Program-made: the position numbers and the translations under genes
Notes under the pieces: generated by a model
The model's database searches: none
Told to the model about the DNA's origin: nothing
What the model saw: only the letters and a program-made list of their open reading frames with translations
Source: Bedellia somnulentella
Lineage: Eukaryota > Arthropoda > Insecta > Lepidoptera > Bedelliidae
Direction: 5' to 3'
Assembly: GCA_963576735.1 (NCBI GenBank)
Contig: OY755171.1
Span: 18,822,182-18,886,181, forward strand
Length of the DNA stretch: 64,000 nt
Shown: one piece after another, positions 19,340 through 30,954 of the stretch
Layout: each line of letters starts with the position of its first letter
How positions within the stretch are numbered: the first letter of the stretch is position 1

Positions 19340-20046
19340 TATAATTAACCACAGTTTTAAGAAAATTATCTGCAGATGATTTTATAAACGATCAATCTAA
19401 TAAACTTAAAATCTTACTTTCAATATTAGACTTTGTTTTAGAGTACCTACATTCGTTAACTTTTTCTCTCAGATAAAACATAATCCGCTAATCGAATGAC
19501 ATTTAAAAAAAAGACCACCTCGATCTGAGACAGTCAAACAAAAAACGAAGCTCAAAATACAACTACTAATACGAACATAACATTGTTCATAAAAAGTAAC
19601 TGTAGCATATCCTTAGTTTTGTTATCGTTCTCTTCATATTAAAAGTCCCGTTACTGAGTCTCCGACTTTATGTGGTCTCTCAACCCTCGATCGATGACCT
19701 AAGATGTGACAATTGATTGTTTTATATCTTACACTACCGTTAAGATGGTTCTATTGTCTTCAAATTTACGATCTCAGTTAATAAGGTTCCAAGAGTGTCA
19801 ATGTGATTCTGAAGACATCGATCGAATAGAGGAAAGGCCCTAAAAAGAAAATAAAAGGGCATTCACGAAAAGATTTATGAATTAAAAAGATTAAGCTTTA
19901 GTGTGTGTGTGTGTGTGTATCTGTGTGTAAAGCACTAGTAATTATCATCTCAATCAAAACATTTACTAACGGACATAAGCCTGACCAAAAGACATCCATA
20001 AATGTACAAAGTAGTACGAGACGGGTATGTCACGTGAGAAGTGAGA
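19340..20046. other. intergenic DNA with a (GT)n run
   Basis: A GT microsatellite lies at about 19901-19928. The stretch 19838-19890 may be a trace of LINE B (AATAAAAGGGCATTCACG). Nothing else is supported. Confidence 0.4.
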
Positions 20047-20287
20047 ACATACATACATCATACATATACTCACGGCTATAAATCCCTAAAAGGGGTAGCC
20101 AGAGCTGAGAAACTAGAAATTTCTCAGCCACTTTTGGAAGTTGAGTGGGGAAAAGATGGTAGAATAAAGGTTGTTGGTGATGGGTCTCCAACCGCATCGC
20201 CCAAAAATCCCTTAAAAAGCCCCAATACCGTTAGTCGCCTCTTACGTACACCCACCGGAAGAAATGGGGTAGTGCTATTCTAAGCCG
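20047..20287 (-). repeat. SINE family A, full length
   Basis: Close to the family consensus except that the first 15 bp of the 5' end are missing (it stops at TTCTAAGCCGTGAG). Confidence 0.85.
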
Positions 20288-20392
20288 TGAGAAATTGACA
20301 ATTATTCATACAAATTAGTCGAAACATCATTTTGCACGTCACATAATCGTTTTCATGCTATCAATTCAAGTGTCTAATAAATTATATTTATA

Positions 20393-20440
20393 AGTATTAG
20401 TGTCGTTGCCAACCCTTCGAGGATATATGGCGAGGCCTGT
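20393..20440 (+). repeat. SINE family C, short 3' fragment
   Basis: AAGTATTAGTGTCGTTGCCA and CCCTTCGAGGATATATGG match the end of the family. Confidence 0.5.
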
Positions 20441-20661
20441 ACATTGAATTGAGTTGAGTGGAGTATGATATATTCACGTCCCGAGAGGGAGTTGATAGAA
20501 AAACAATACAAAAAACTGTTTATTGTAAACATCATTAATTGATTCCAATGTTTATTTAGAGTGTTGAATAATTTAAATAACAAAATTTGTGTAACTGTGT
20601 TATGTATACTGAGTTTGGTCTATTTAGTTTATTAGACACTGTAAATAAATAATAATATATT

Positions 20662-20901
20662 CTATAGAGCTAATGTTAGTAGAGGACGGCCTCGAAAGAC
20701 ACACTTGGACCAAATTGAAAGTGTGCTCAAAAAGGCAGGCGTCCGAAGTATGAAGAATAAAAGAGCATGTATGAAAAGATTGATGGATGTAGACGAAGCA
20801 AGAGAGGTTTGCCAGGATCGTGCGAAGTGGCGATCGATAGTCTCTGCGTACCACAATGGGAATTAATGGCGTGAGTATATGTATGTATGTATGTATGTAT
20901 A
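20662..20901 (+). mobile_element. LINE family B 3' end
   Basis: The fragment translates into the C-terminus of a reverse transcriptase-type protein: GRPRKTHLDQIESVLKKAG, then RSMKNKRACMKRLMDVDEAR and CQDRAKWRSIVSAYHNGN before the stop, followed by GCGTGAGTATATGTATG and (TATG)n. It is 5'-truncated like the other copies. Confidence 0.85.
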
Positions 20902-21026
20902 TAAATATAACTCTTTGGTAGCGAGGTTTAAATTAGCAAGGGTTTACCGCTAGACCAGGCATGCAGTATCTTTAGACCATCGCATTATCGCACTATCAGT
21001 CTTTAATGAGTAGTCTATCAGTTTTG

Positions 21027-21212
21027 AACCGTGAGGGTAAACTTCGTGCGGAAACCCACATGGCTATGTTTCAATTTAGTCTATGAATATTCGTACAAAT
21101 CAAGTCCGAGATCCCATAAGGACGCTATCCAAGCAGAACGTGGGCACTCTGACACCAAGTATTATAGTAACTCTGCCATCCCTTCGGGGATATACAACGT
21201 GAAGATTTGAGT
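21027..21212 (+). repeat. SINE family C, old 5'-truncated copy
   Basis: Matches the central and 3' body from GTGAGGGTAAACTTCGTGCG to CCCTTCGGGGATATACAACG with many changes. Confidence 0.65.
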
Positions 21213-21556
21213 CTAGAGTCGGTATAAAAAAATAATAAAACCTAATGAACAATTTATCCGCCTACCCTTTGAGAGAAAAAGGCGTGAAGTAATCTCTCTC
21301 GATATCCGTTTCCTCTTATCTACAAGTACAAGTGCGTCTCGGAAGCGTTACGAAACCTTTGCTTTGCGTACCATTTATAAAGTTATGTGAATATCGTAAA
21401 CGCATCGGCTCATTGTGTTAGTTAGGTAATTTATTGTTTTCCTGATCACTTTGTCACTATTGTATTTAAATATATTTGATAAATAGATGTATTAGATTGT
21501 ATTTAGGGCATGCAGTTAGCAGTGTCATAACATTCATGTACTACTTTTATACTACA
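21213..21556. other. intergenic spacer, nothing recognised
   Basis: No supported exon or repeat. Confidence 0.4.
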
Positions 21557-21690
21557 CTAGTTGCCCCGACAGACTTCGTACTGTCAAGCATTAATGGATT
21601 TTTTTACGAGTATAAAGAAAATTTTGTGTCTCAGTAAATGTATATGATAGAAAATAAAAGTAACTGAGTTACTTTTTAAAACACTATTAT
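21557..21690 (-). mobile_element. Helitron 3' fragment of the H5 type
   Basis: CTAGTTGCCCCGACAGACTT, then CGTACTGTCAA, is the inverse of the 3' end of the element at 46658-47349. The 5' part is missing. Confidence 0.5.
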
Positions 21691-22175
21691 AGTGTATAGT
21701 GGATCGGCCCAGCTTCGCACGGGTAGCGTTGTTTTATTTATGTCTGAGGTTTCTTCAAACACTGCTCAAGATTTGTGAAATTTAGCGCAATGATTACTAC
21801 TTAGAGCACTCCTGAATAGTGTAGCCATAGAGTAAAGAAATTCACTGGAAATAGAGAGCCTTCTTGCTTAGTGATAACCCCTCACTCGTGAGTTACCTCG
21901 TTTAAGTTACTCGTCGCGAGAAAATGAGGGAGTTCTCGTATTTGAAATATAAACCACCTCACGTAGCTCCTCACTTTTTCGAGGCGCGAGTCGAGGCAGC
22001 ACTCGAATAGACCAAAGTGAGTGAGTGAGTTACCGACTATTTAAATGTTGAGTCGATACATACATTATACTCGTGTCGCGGTTGAAGGAGTCGGGTCAGT
22101 TTGATGGAATGATTAGTCAGTTTATTTTAGCGTTTTCTTACAAATACTACCCATTTAATTTTACCTTAGATTAGC

Positions 22176-22467
22176 TTACATACATACATACATATACTCA
22201 CGGCCATTAATCCCAAAACGGGGTAGCCAGAGCTGCAGAGCTAGAATCTCCTCAGCCACATTTGGATATTGATAGGGGAGTAGATGGCAGAAATGTAGTA
22301 TAGTTGGTGATGGGTTTCCAACTGCATCGCCCAAAAACCACTAAAGGCCCCATACCCTTAGTCACCTCTTACGACACCCGTGGGTAGAAAGGGGTAGCGA
22401 CATTCTAAGCCGGCACACACGGCAATCTAAGTCGACACTACACGGCAAAGCCGGCACTACACGGCAA
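22176..22467 (-). repeat. SINE family A inside H2
   Basis: Same position in the element as 17548-17876 in H1. The 5' end is repeated three times as GGCACTACACGGCAAA-like units at 22410-22467. Confidence 0.8.
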
Positions 22468-23454
22468 ATTATAATAGCTTAATTATATTAATGGGCCGAA
22501 GTGAGTAAAAAAACTAATAAAGCAGTTAAAGAAAGTTTGTTTCAATTTACAAATTTTGAATAATTTAATTAAGGACGTCCCCGGAAAAATAGGTTGATGT
22601 TGATTGTTTGGAAGTTCTATAAAGTCTGATTTGATGATATTGATATGACATGAATAAAATATATGTTGGTGATTAGTTCATGGTGTTAAAATTTGATGTT
22701 TAACATTATAATAAATTGCTGAAAAATATGATGAAAAAAATTTAATTGGAACATGCTTTGTTTTCATAAAAACCGTATAGGCTCCACTGGCATAACATAC
22801 ATGTGAACTCATGTGTCTACATACGCGTAGCTTTAACATCTGTAACTTTGATGTTGAACTTTTCATTTAAACATTATAGTTATTCAATAAAACTATATAA
22901 ACTACATTTATCCTGCGCGCGCGTTTTTTCTGTCCCTGTCACTCTCAGTAAATTTGACGTTAGAGTGAGCGCAATAGCTGCAAAATGCGGGGAGGCCCTT
23001 AAGTTTATTTATAAAAAAATACCAAGTATAAAACATTAGAATTTAGAACTCATTTTCCCTCATTCAGTGCAAAGCGGCAACATTACGCGTGCCTCACTGT
23101 TGACTCGTTAATAGAGTATATTTCGTTCGTTCTCTTTACCTCGCCTCAAATAAGGGGTACCTCATGAGGTAAAATGAGGCTCTCACTCAATACTCATTAA
23201 AAAGAGTGAGATATACAACGCTAGAACGCTACGTCTTGCTGGATTTCAATAACACTCAGTTTATGTTGCATAATTAACGCCATTTTGGGTCGAACTTCGA
23301 AGGAATCACCCGACCGAAGTTCTATTACAACAAACTCCAACATACAATACATTACATACCTATTACCTAATTTACAGTATCGTACTACATACATTAAATA
23401 TAATAACGACAGCATTATTGTGACATCAACAATGCCATGCGATACTATAACACA

Positions 23455-23935
23455 CTTTTTTTTTGAAAGAGCGACGGGGGTATGTTGGACTATCACCGAC
23501 TAAAACCCCACCGGTTCGGTGCTGCTGGCCCTGCGGCCTGTGCGGCGTCACCAAAACTTGTGTGCCGGACGGCTGAAGGCCGCTCTAGCGAGGCAAAGGA
23601 GTACACCTAAACAGAGTCGGTTTACAACATTCTTTTTTTTTTTTTTTTTTTTGTTTACCGGTGGGGAAATCCTCATGGATCCCCCGTCACTCGAGAGAGC
23701 GACGGGGGTATGTCGGACTTTTACCGACTAAAACCCCACCGGTTCGGTGCTGCTGGCCCTGCGGCCTGTGCGGCGTCACCATGACTTGTGTGCCGGGCGG
23801 CTGAAGGCCGCCCTGGCGGCGAAAAGGAGTGTACCTAAGCTAAGTCGGATAGTGCGAAAAGGAGTGTACCTAAGCTAAGTCGGATAGGGTTTATAACATT
23901 CGAAGAATTTTTTGGTTTATATACTCTAATAAAGA
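23455..23935 (+). mobile_element. partly duplicated retroposon insertion in H2
   Basis: The module GAGCGACGGGGGTATGT, then ACCGACTAAAACCCCACCGG and CTGCTGGCCCTGCGGCCTGT, occurs twice (about 23470-23625 and 23697-23825), separated by a T run and GGTGGGGAAATCCTCATGGA. The second copy ends in a 34 bp direct repeat (23819-23886) containing AAGGAGTGTACCTAAGC. It is GC-rich and looks like a non-LTR 3' end or SINE, with no protein I can name. Confidence 0.55.
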
Positions 23936-24706
23936 AGAAATCATACCGCGATGTAGCAATTACCGACAGTGCCATCTATTGGTGAATATGCAAATCACAG
24001 CGCGCTTTTGTATCAGGTTTGCGCTGTTAAAAACTACAAAGTGAGAATGGAGGGAAGTTTTCATTTCCAGCCCCTGAGTGTAGCTTTGTGATTTCTGTGA
24101 AAGCGCTCATATGAACGGTTTAGTATCTTCGAACATAAACTAATTTTTAGAATGAGTTGAAGTTGAGTTGAGTCTAGTATTTAATATGTAAATTAGTAAT
24201 TATTTGGTTTTGGTCACGGGCGCGATGGCTTATTTCATGTGTAATTTTGCTGTTTCTCTATCGATTTCTATGATATTTTTTTTATTGAATAGGTAATAAT
24301 GTTACCTTTTTTAAATTAGGGATGAGTGAGAGTATTATAAACGTAAGAGTAAACAAATATAATCAGAATACTCCGAACTACTAAGCTTTCAGGAGTTACA
24401 CGTGATATTGTTAGTCAACCATAAAAGATAGACATATGCTGTTGAACATTTTTTTTTAGAAAAATTTATGAAGATTTTTTCCGCCATACATACATTTTAT
24501 GTAACTTTAACCATTAAGGCTGCACACGCGACGGAAGTTTCAAAAATGGAGTAACTTCTCCCATTTTCCCAAAAATTCCCAAAATTCCCCTTTACTACTC
24601 TGCTGGAAAGTATACAAAAACCTGTGCAGGAGTATGAAGAATAATTGTACCAAGTTTCGTTAAAATCCGTCGAGTACTTTTTGTTTCCATAAGGAACATA
24701 CAAACC

Positions 24707-24756
<50 letters not shown>

Positions 24757-24877
24757 AATTTTACTGATTGCATTTTTGGCATCAGTATCGATCCCTAATC
24801 ATCACCTGATAGTTATTTTGAAAATATATTTCATGTACAGAATTGACCTCTCTACAGATTTATTATAAGTATAGATA

Positions 24878-26129
24878 GATTTCATATTAATTTTTGTTTT
24901 AAAGGTAATTTACGAATTAAATTTTGGTTTGCCAAAAAAAATAAAATCCATAAGACTGTAAGGGTGACATAAATTATAACATAAAATATAAAATTTTCAT
25001 GTTATTTAAAATGGTGTAATAATTAATTTGTTAACAGTTATTAAATTATCGTCAAGATATGTAATGATGTTTAGTGTAGGAAATCTCGGAAGGATTTTTG
25101 ATTTGAAAACTTGTAGCATATAATATAATGGTATAAAAAGCACTGCCGTAAGCAAAACATGAGAATTTTACAACACACCAAATATTCCAGTTATATATCG
25201 TCAAATCGGTTAAGCAAACAATTTTATTTCTAAATACCTGTGTTATCGATAACAAATTTGTACTAATATTATAAAACTTGCACTGTTTGTTTTCTTTTAC
25301 GCCCTTATCTCCGTCGAAATATGGTCAATAATTGACATAATAATCAGTGAACCTACATATCTAATAATTAAGTAAGTAATAATCTTTATTTGCTCCACAA
25401 GAAAAAACGTCACAATTCTCATTATGATTGTGTAAATTAAAACTTTATACATACAATAGTGACGTAGTGATTAATTGTGGCCTCACGCTAGGCATAAAAC
25501 ATACATAGTCAATTATAACATCTCCTCCTTTTCTAGGTCTAGAAACTAGGACTCTATGTACTCTAGTCTACACCCATCAGTGATGAGCAGGACATAATCT
25601 GCAATATTATTGATGGGTATTTAAAAAAATATAACTTTTCTTTCATAAATCTTCTATTTGGTACAAAACGGCGGCGATCGATATTATCTGCCTAGCCTAA
25701 GAGTAACCAATAGAATAATTATATGTTCGTATACTAGAATCTTCATGATATTAGATACAATAATGAGAAAGTACTTACTAATTGACTGATATAAAAAAAT
25801 GAACAATTACCAATGCGTGCTTATGATACTCCCAAATAAAATGAAACCCTTACTTTTTTTATCCTAAATAGTAATAACTAGCAATGGAACTCATATCATA
25901 TCAATCAATCTATTTTTCCTGCTTATTTTGCTAAGAACATATTTTAATTCATATTTTTTTCTTTTTTGATAACGACTCGCTGATTTGTTTCGATCAGCTC
26001 TGGATATCAATATGCATCTAACTATGTAAACTACCTAACCTATTTATTTTCTAATGCATATGTAAATCAAATATAGTTGCATTATTAAAGCAATTATAAA
26101 GATTTCGATCATGGTATAAAATAAACTCT
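24878..26129. other. AT-rich intergenic DNA, nothing recognised
   Basis: No supported exon. Faint LINE B-like words occur around 25665-25720 (GGCGATCGATATTATCTGCC) without enough context. Confidence 0.45.
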
Positions 26130-26224
26130 ACTCTGAACACCAGGTGACAAAGACACATGATGTTCAGAAGTATTAGTACCTCTGCCAAACCCTTCGGGTA
26201 TATTCCGCGTGAACGTTTATGTTA
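26130..26224 (+). repeat. SINE family C, 3' part
   Basis: Runs from CTCTGAACACCAGGTGACAA to GTGAACGTTTATGTTAT and is directly followed by a SINE A in the other orientation. Confidence 0.75.
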
Positions 26225-26470
26225 TACATACATACATATACTCACGGCTATAAATCCCTAGAAGGGGTAGCCAGAGCTAAGGAGCTAGAAATTCCTCAGC
26301 CACTTTTGGAAAGTTAAGTGGGAATAAGATGTTAAAATAAAGGTTGTTGGTGATGGGTCTCCAACCGCATCGCCCAACAATCCCTTAAAAGCCCCAATAC
26401 CGTTAGTCGCCTCTTACGTACAAACACCGGAAGAAATGGGGTAGTGTTATTCTAAGCCGACACTACACAG
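26225..26470 (-). repeat. SINE family A, full length
   Basis: Complete copy, close to consensus. Confidence 0.85.
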
Positions 26471-26787
26471 TAATAAAATAAAACATATATTATTTAATAA
26501 CAGTTGTATGATCGTTGATGTTATGAATTCTGAGGGTTTTATGTTTCGATCGTTATTTAACACTTAACCACTTAAACACTTTTATTTATAACAATCACTA
26601 TGATAAAAAATGGTATAACAAAGATTTTTGTACTTCTTTGCAGGAACAATTATTTACCTAAAGGGGTAATGTATAAGAGGAGTAAGGTTCGTATGAAACT
26701 TTTCTTATTTCTGTACACAATTGCAAATTTTATTTTTAATATATGTTTTCTCAATTCCAGATTACGAAGTTTGATAATTATTATTTA
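26471..26787. other. spacer, nothing recognised
   Basis: AT-rich; the 63-codon frame starting at 26600 has no recognisable domain and runs into the Helitron end. Confidence 0.4.
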
Positions 26788-27604
26788 CTAGTGGATCGTC
26801 CCAGCTTCGCACGGGTAGCGTTGTTTTTTTAAATATCTGAGGTTTCTTTCTTCAGTCACTGCTCAAGCATTGTGAAATTCAGCGTAATGTTTTCAATTTA
26901 TTAAATTTATAGCACTCCCTTAACAGTGTAGTTTGGTGATTTTGAATGCGCTTTAATGAAAGGTTCAGTATTTCCGTTTAATAGCAAATTTTGGAATAAA
27001 ACGCCATGAAGTGTTTATAACAATCTAAAAAATAGTCATTACGTTATGAATGATGCAACTACTGGCGCCATCTAGTATGTTATATGTAAATTAGTAAAGA
27101 TTTGGTTTCGATCACGGGCGCGATGGCTTATTTTATGTATAATTTCGGTGTTTGTCTATCGATTTCTATGATTCTTTTTTTATTGAATAGGTAATAATGT
27201 TACCTTTTTTAAATTAGGGATAAGTGAGAGGTTTACAAACGTAAGAGTAAACAAATATAATCAGGATGTTCCGTACTGCTAAGCTATCAGGAATTACACG
27301 TGTTATTGTGAGTCAACAGTAAAAGATAGACATATACTGTTGAGAATTTTTTTTTAGATAATTTTATGAAGAATATTTTCGCGACACATGATTTCTATGT
27401 AAGTTTAACCATTAAGGCTGCACATGCGACGGAAGCTTAAAAAATGGAGTAACTTCTCCCGTTTTCCCCAAATTTCCCAAAATTCCCCTTTACTTCTCTG
27501 CTGGAAAGTATACAAAAACCTGCGCAGGAGTATCAAGAATAATTGTACCAAGTTTCGTTAAAATCCGTCGAGTAGTTTTTGTTTCCATAAGGAACATACA
27601 AACC

Positions 27605-27654
<50 letters not shown>

Positions 27655-27773
27655 AATTTTACTGATTGCATTTTTGGCATCAGTATCGATCCCTAATCAC
27701 CACCTGATAGTTATTTTGAAAATATATTTCATGTACAGAATTGACCTCTCTACAGATTTATTATAAGTATAGA
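26788..27773 (-). mobile_element. Helitron-like element H3, 986 bp
   Basis: Ends CTAGTGGATCGTCCCAGC (left) and the complement of TCTATACTTATAATAAATC (right). It is an internally shortened relative of H1/H2 with a (GACA)n run at about 27603-27652. Confidence 0.75.
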
Positions 27774-28512
27774 TAGATAGATGATATTGATAACAATTTG
27801 AAATAAAGTATGTATGTAAAAAATTAAAATAAAAACCCTAAAGGGGTAAAATACAAAGTGTTTTTGGATGATTAGATGTTTAATACTCAATCACTTCACA
27901 ATTAGGTAGATTATAACAGTAGTTTATTTGTAGGATACTTATAATCCTAGGAAAATTAAATATTATTCATGTTTATTTCACACTTACATGTAATTTATTT
28001 AATTCATAGAAAATGTTATAAGTAGGTTTTATGTCACGCAGACGAAGTTAAGTAACTAGTAAATACATATGAGTGTTTAAAAGATCTCATACAAATTTAA
28101 CGTGATTATAAAAAAATAAAATGCTTATTGATTTCAAATACATTTGGTTACACTGTTTATGTTGAGTATATAAATTTATGAACTGAAAGTATCAAATAAG
28201 ATGAAGGTAGGTAGTTTGTATTTTTTACTTTAAGTTATTATTTATATGTAGTTTTTGTTCTGTTTATTTCATATGTATCATTTTCAATTGCCCTTATAAA
28301 CACACATGTTAAACCATTAACAATACAAACATAAATGGTGATATTGTTATGTTATGCGTACGGTATACCAATCGTTCAAAAACTACCAATTGCGAAAATA
28401 AAAGAAATTACAGAAATACCCAGATAAAAACGTAAGAATAGTTAGTAGTTTAAGTTGATTTTTTAAAATAATGTGTATATTAAACTAAAAAAAATTATAA
28501 TTAGAAACTTAC
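27774..28512. other. AT-rich spacer, nothing recognised
   Basis: No repeat terminus or exon could be supported up to the promoter-like segment. Confidence 0.4.
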
Positions 28513-28524
28513 CTTATATTTCAT
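28513..28524 (-). CDS. candidate first coding exon of an unknown minus-strand gene
   Basis: ATGAAATATAAG is followed by a consensus donor GTAAGT (GT at 28512-28511), giving a four-codon first exon MKYK in phase 0, downstream of the CpG-rich segment. No later exon of this gene could be recognised to the left. It may be a chance match. Confidence 0.25.
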
Positions 28525-28629
28525 TGTATTCACTTATTTCACTTTATTAGTAAGTCACAAAATGTATCCTTAGTTTTAAAACAATAAATCGTTTAATTTT
28601 AATTAAGGAAAATATAATTGAAATAAAAG

Positions 28630-28780
28630 TAAAATCGCGCGGGTATTTGCTACGCGTATAATTTCGCGCATGCGCGTCCGGTGCAAAAGCGCGGAGTGAC
28701 AGCGCGGGAGTGCGCGACTTGGTTTTGCTTCCTCGCTCGACGGAGCAACGACCCGCGCGCCAAACAGCCACTGCAACTGC
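28630..28780. promoter_or_regulatory. CpG-rich, probably bidirectional promoter with NRF1 site
   Basis: About 150 bp dense in CG within an AT-rich region. It contains the 12 bp palindrome CGCGCATGCGCG (28665-28676), a perfect match to the NRF1 / Ewg consensus YGCGCAYGCGCR. An ATG-plus-donor lies on each side in divergent orientation (28524 minus, 28782 plus). The long minus-strand frame across it (28547-28882) has no recognisable domain and is probably an effect of GC content. Confidence 0.5.
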
Positions 28781-28781
28781 A

Positions 28782-28807
28782 ATGACCATCAAGGTGAAGG
28801 TTCTAAG
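28782..28807 (+). CDS. candidate first coding exon of an unknown plus-strand gene
   Basis: ATGACCATCAAGGTGAAGG opens a frame reading MTIKVKVL and ending two bases into a codon at a plausible donor (AAG/GTAAAG, GT at 28808). Downstream exons were not identified. Splicing to an AG at 38115 would join Tada1 in frame, but that acceptor has a poor pyrimidine tract. Confidence 0.25.
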
Positions 28808-29141
28808 GTAAAGCATAGTTGCCGAAAGCCTGAGATTCCACAGTTTCACTATTTGAAACAAATTCGCTTGCCATTTAATCAATTGTATGGTTTTTTCATA
28901 AGGTAATAGATTTGCAAATACAGTGTTGTGGCTCAGTGGGTTTTGCTGGCTGAAATATTATGTTGCAAACTTGCGGAACCAATTAATTGCGTCTAATTAG
29001 ATGCGCAATAATTTATCTCAGCATTTTACAAATAAACTTGGTTTGTAATATAATGCATTAATATTGTAACATATCGCATTATTCAATTGAATCATTACCT
29101 ATTAAGCAGAAAAAGAAAGTCAGCACTATTTAGACGACGCG
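28808..29141. other. spacer, nothing recognised
   Basis: No supported feature. Confidence 0.35.
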
Positions 29142-29214
29142 ACGTCCGTGGCCGAGTGGATAGGTGACTAGCTTCTCGGTCCGGAGGTCGCGTGTTTGAT
29201 CCTCGCCGAGAGCA
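29142..29214 (+). repeat. tRNA-like SINE head
   Basis: GTGGCCGAGTGGATAGG (A-box-like) and GTGTTTGATCCT (B-box-like) are spaced as in a tRNA, but the acceptor arms do not pair well. It reads as a SINE head rather than a tRNA gene. Confidence 0.45.
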
Positions 29215-29603
29215 ATGTTTATATGATGGGTATCAATGATTGTTTCTTAGTCTTGGATGACATTTATATGTGTATTATATCATATAATATGTCCGTAGCA
29301 TATTTTATTTTGTATTTATTTGCTTTATTGTGTATTTTGGAGACTAATTAGGTCAGTCAATTAGTCGTGTTAACGAAACTTTTATTCTAATTCTAAGTAT
29401 ATTTGTTGCGTTCATGTACATTCAGGGTCTTGCTTGCACATCTTTTTTTAATCAAGAAACCATGTAAGAGCATTACAATGTAACATTATTTAACAACCCA
29501 CAAATATTTGCAAGCGAAATATAAAGTTTTATCTATTTACCTTAACAGCGGTCTTTCTATTCTATAATTTGTTCAATTTATATTAAGTGGAAATTATAAT
29601 TGC
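29215..29603. other. spacer, possible SINE body
   Basis: The first 60 bp (GATGGGTATCAATGATTG) may be the body of the tRNA-headed SINE before it; the rest is unassigned. Confidence 0.35.
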
Positions 29604-29797
29604 ACTTAGTCATGTGACAGTGTATTCGTACAAAACGGCGATAGGCCTGCCCCCTATCACGTGAGTACACTTTCCATGCAAAACGTGGGTACTCTGAACA
29701 CCAGGTGACAAAGTCACGTGATGTTCAGAAGTATTAGTACCTCTGCCAACCCCTTCGGGGATCTTCGGCGTGAACGTTTATGCTTTATGCTTTATGG
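29604..29797 (+). repeat. SINE family C, 5'-truncated
   Basis: Near-consensus body from CTTAGTCATGTGACAGTG to GGCGTGAACGTTTATG; the tail repeats TTTATGC. Confidence 0.85.
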
Positions 29798-29874
29798 AAA
29801 TTATAAATATTAAAAACTAGGTAAGTCAAAAAACATAATGTCACGCAAAAACCGTTATTAAACATAATGAAATT

Positions 29875-30507
29875 AAAAAAACCGGCCAAGTGCGAGTCGG
29901 ATCGCGCACTAAGGGTTCCGTACTATCATATATATAGAAAATCCCGTTTGTGTGAAAATCATGGGAGCCAAATTAGCTAAGTAATTTGATTTATGACGTT
30001 TTAAAATAGAACTACGGGCTAGATCTCATTCAAACCAATTTTCGTAAGTAGTTTGTATAGTAATACACATCATATATTTTTTTCAGTATTATCATGCCCA
30101 TATTTTAGAAGTTACGGGGGGGGGACACACATTTTAGCACTTTGGAAAAGTCTCTCGCGCAAACTATTCAGTTTTGAAAAAAATGATATAAGAAACCTCA
30201 ACATCATTTTCAAATACCTTTTGATAGATACCCCACACAAATAGGTTTAATGAAAAAAAAAAATTTGAGTTTCAGTTCTATGTATGGGGAACCCTAAAAA
30301 TTTTGGTTTTTTTTTCAGATTTTATTTTAAAATCTTAATGCGGTTTACAGAATACATCTACGCACCAATTTTCAATAATGTAGTTCTTATAGTTTCGGAA
30401 TAAACTGGCTGTGACATACGGACGGACGGACGGACGGACGGACAGACAGACATGACGAATCTATAAGGGTCCTGTTTTTGCCATTTGGCTACGGAACCCT
30501 AAAAAAC
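29875..30507 (+). repeat. dispersed repeat G with TTCCGTA inverted ends
   Basis: Begins ACCGGCCAAGTGCGAGTCGG, contains AGGGTTCCGTAC near the left and TACGGAACCCTAAAAA at the right, with a (GGAC)n run at about 30419-30440. A second copy lies in inverse orientation at 59957-60513. No coding potential. Confidence 0.75.
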
Positions 30508-30954
30508 TACTTCTATACGCTTATAATTAAAATATTTTGTTGGTGAGTATGAGTAAATGTTTACTTATAAAAAAAGTTCCTTAAAATAAACTTGTTTATA
30601 AGGGTCAATAATAAAAACCATACATACAGGCTTAAGCTTAATCTACGATTAGTACGAAAGTAATTGATTTAGAAGTATCGCCATCAGTAAATTTTATAAC
30701 TGGCCTAAAGAGATACTTACAAACACATATGTAGGCATAAATTCACGCCATTAGCGTTTCTTAGTGAGATAGACTATCGTTCGCTACATTGTTCGATCCT
30801 GGCTTACCTTATCAAAAATAGTATATAAAAATATATTCACGGCTATAAATCCCATTAAGATACATTGGTTTAGTATTTCAAATTCTTCGGTAACTTATGT
30901 TATGAGTTATTTATGACAGTTAAATAACGAAAAATTTAATACTAATGAATAAGG
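30508..30954. other. spacer, nothing recognised
   Basis: A few LINE B-like words near 30745-30810 are too weak to call. Confidence 0.35.

Larger units (their letters stand above)
21698..24877 (-). mobile_element. Helitron-like element H2, inverted sister of H1
   Basis: The 5' end (right side, TCTATACTTATAATAAATC on the minus strand) and the GC-rich 3' end (GGATCGGCCCAGCTTCGCAC on the plus strand) match H1. The terminal CTAG reads CTAT here. H2 is colinear with the two parts of H1 and lacks the 9.4 kb insert, with a single CTG at the insertion point. It carries its own retroposon-like insertion at about 23455-23935 and the shared SINE A at 22176-22467. Confidence 0.75.

Noticed and set aside
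28547..28882. 111-codon minus-strand frame
   Set aside because: It crosses the CpG-rich promoter-like segment, has no domain, and its length is explained by local GC content.
30053..30244. 63-codon frame
   Set aside because: It lies wholly inside dispersed repeat G, with no matching frame in the other copy at 59957-60513.
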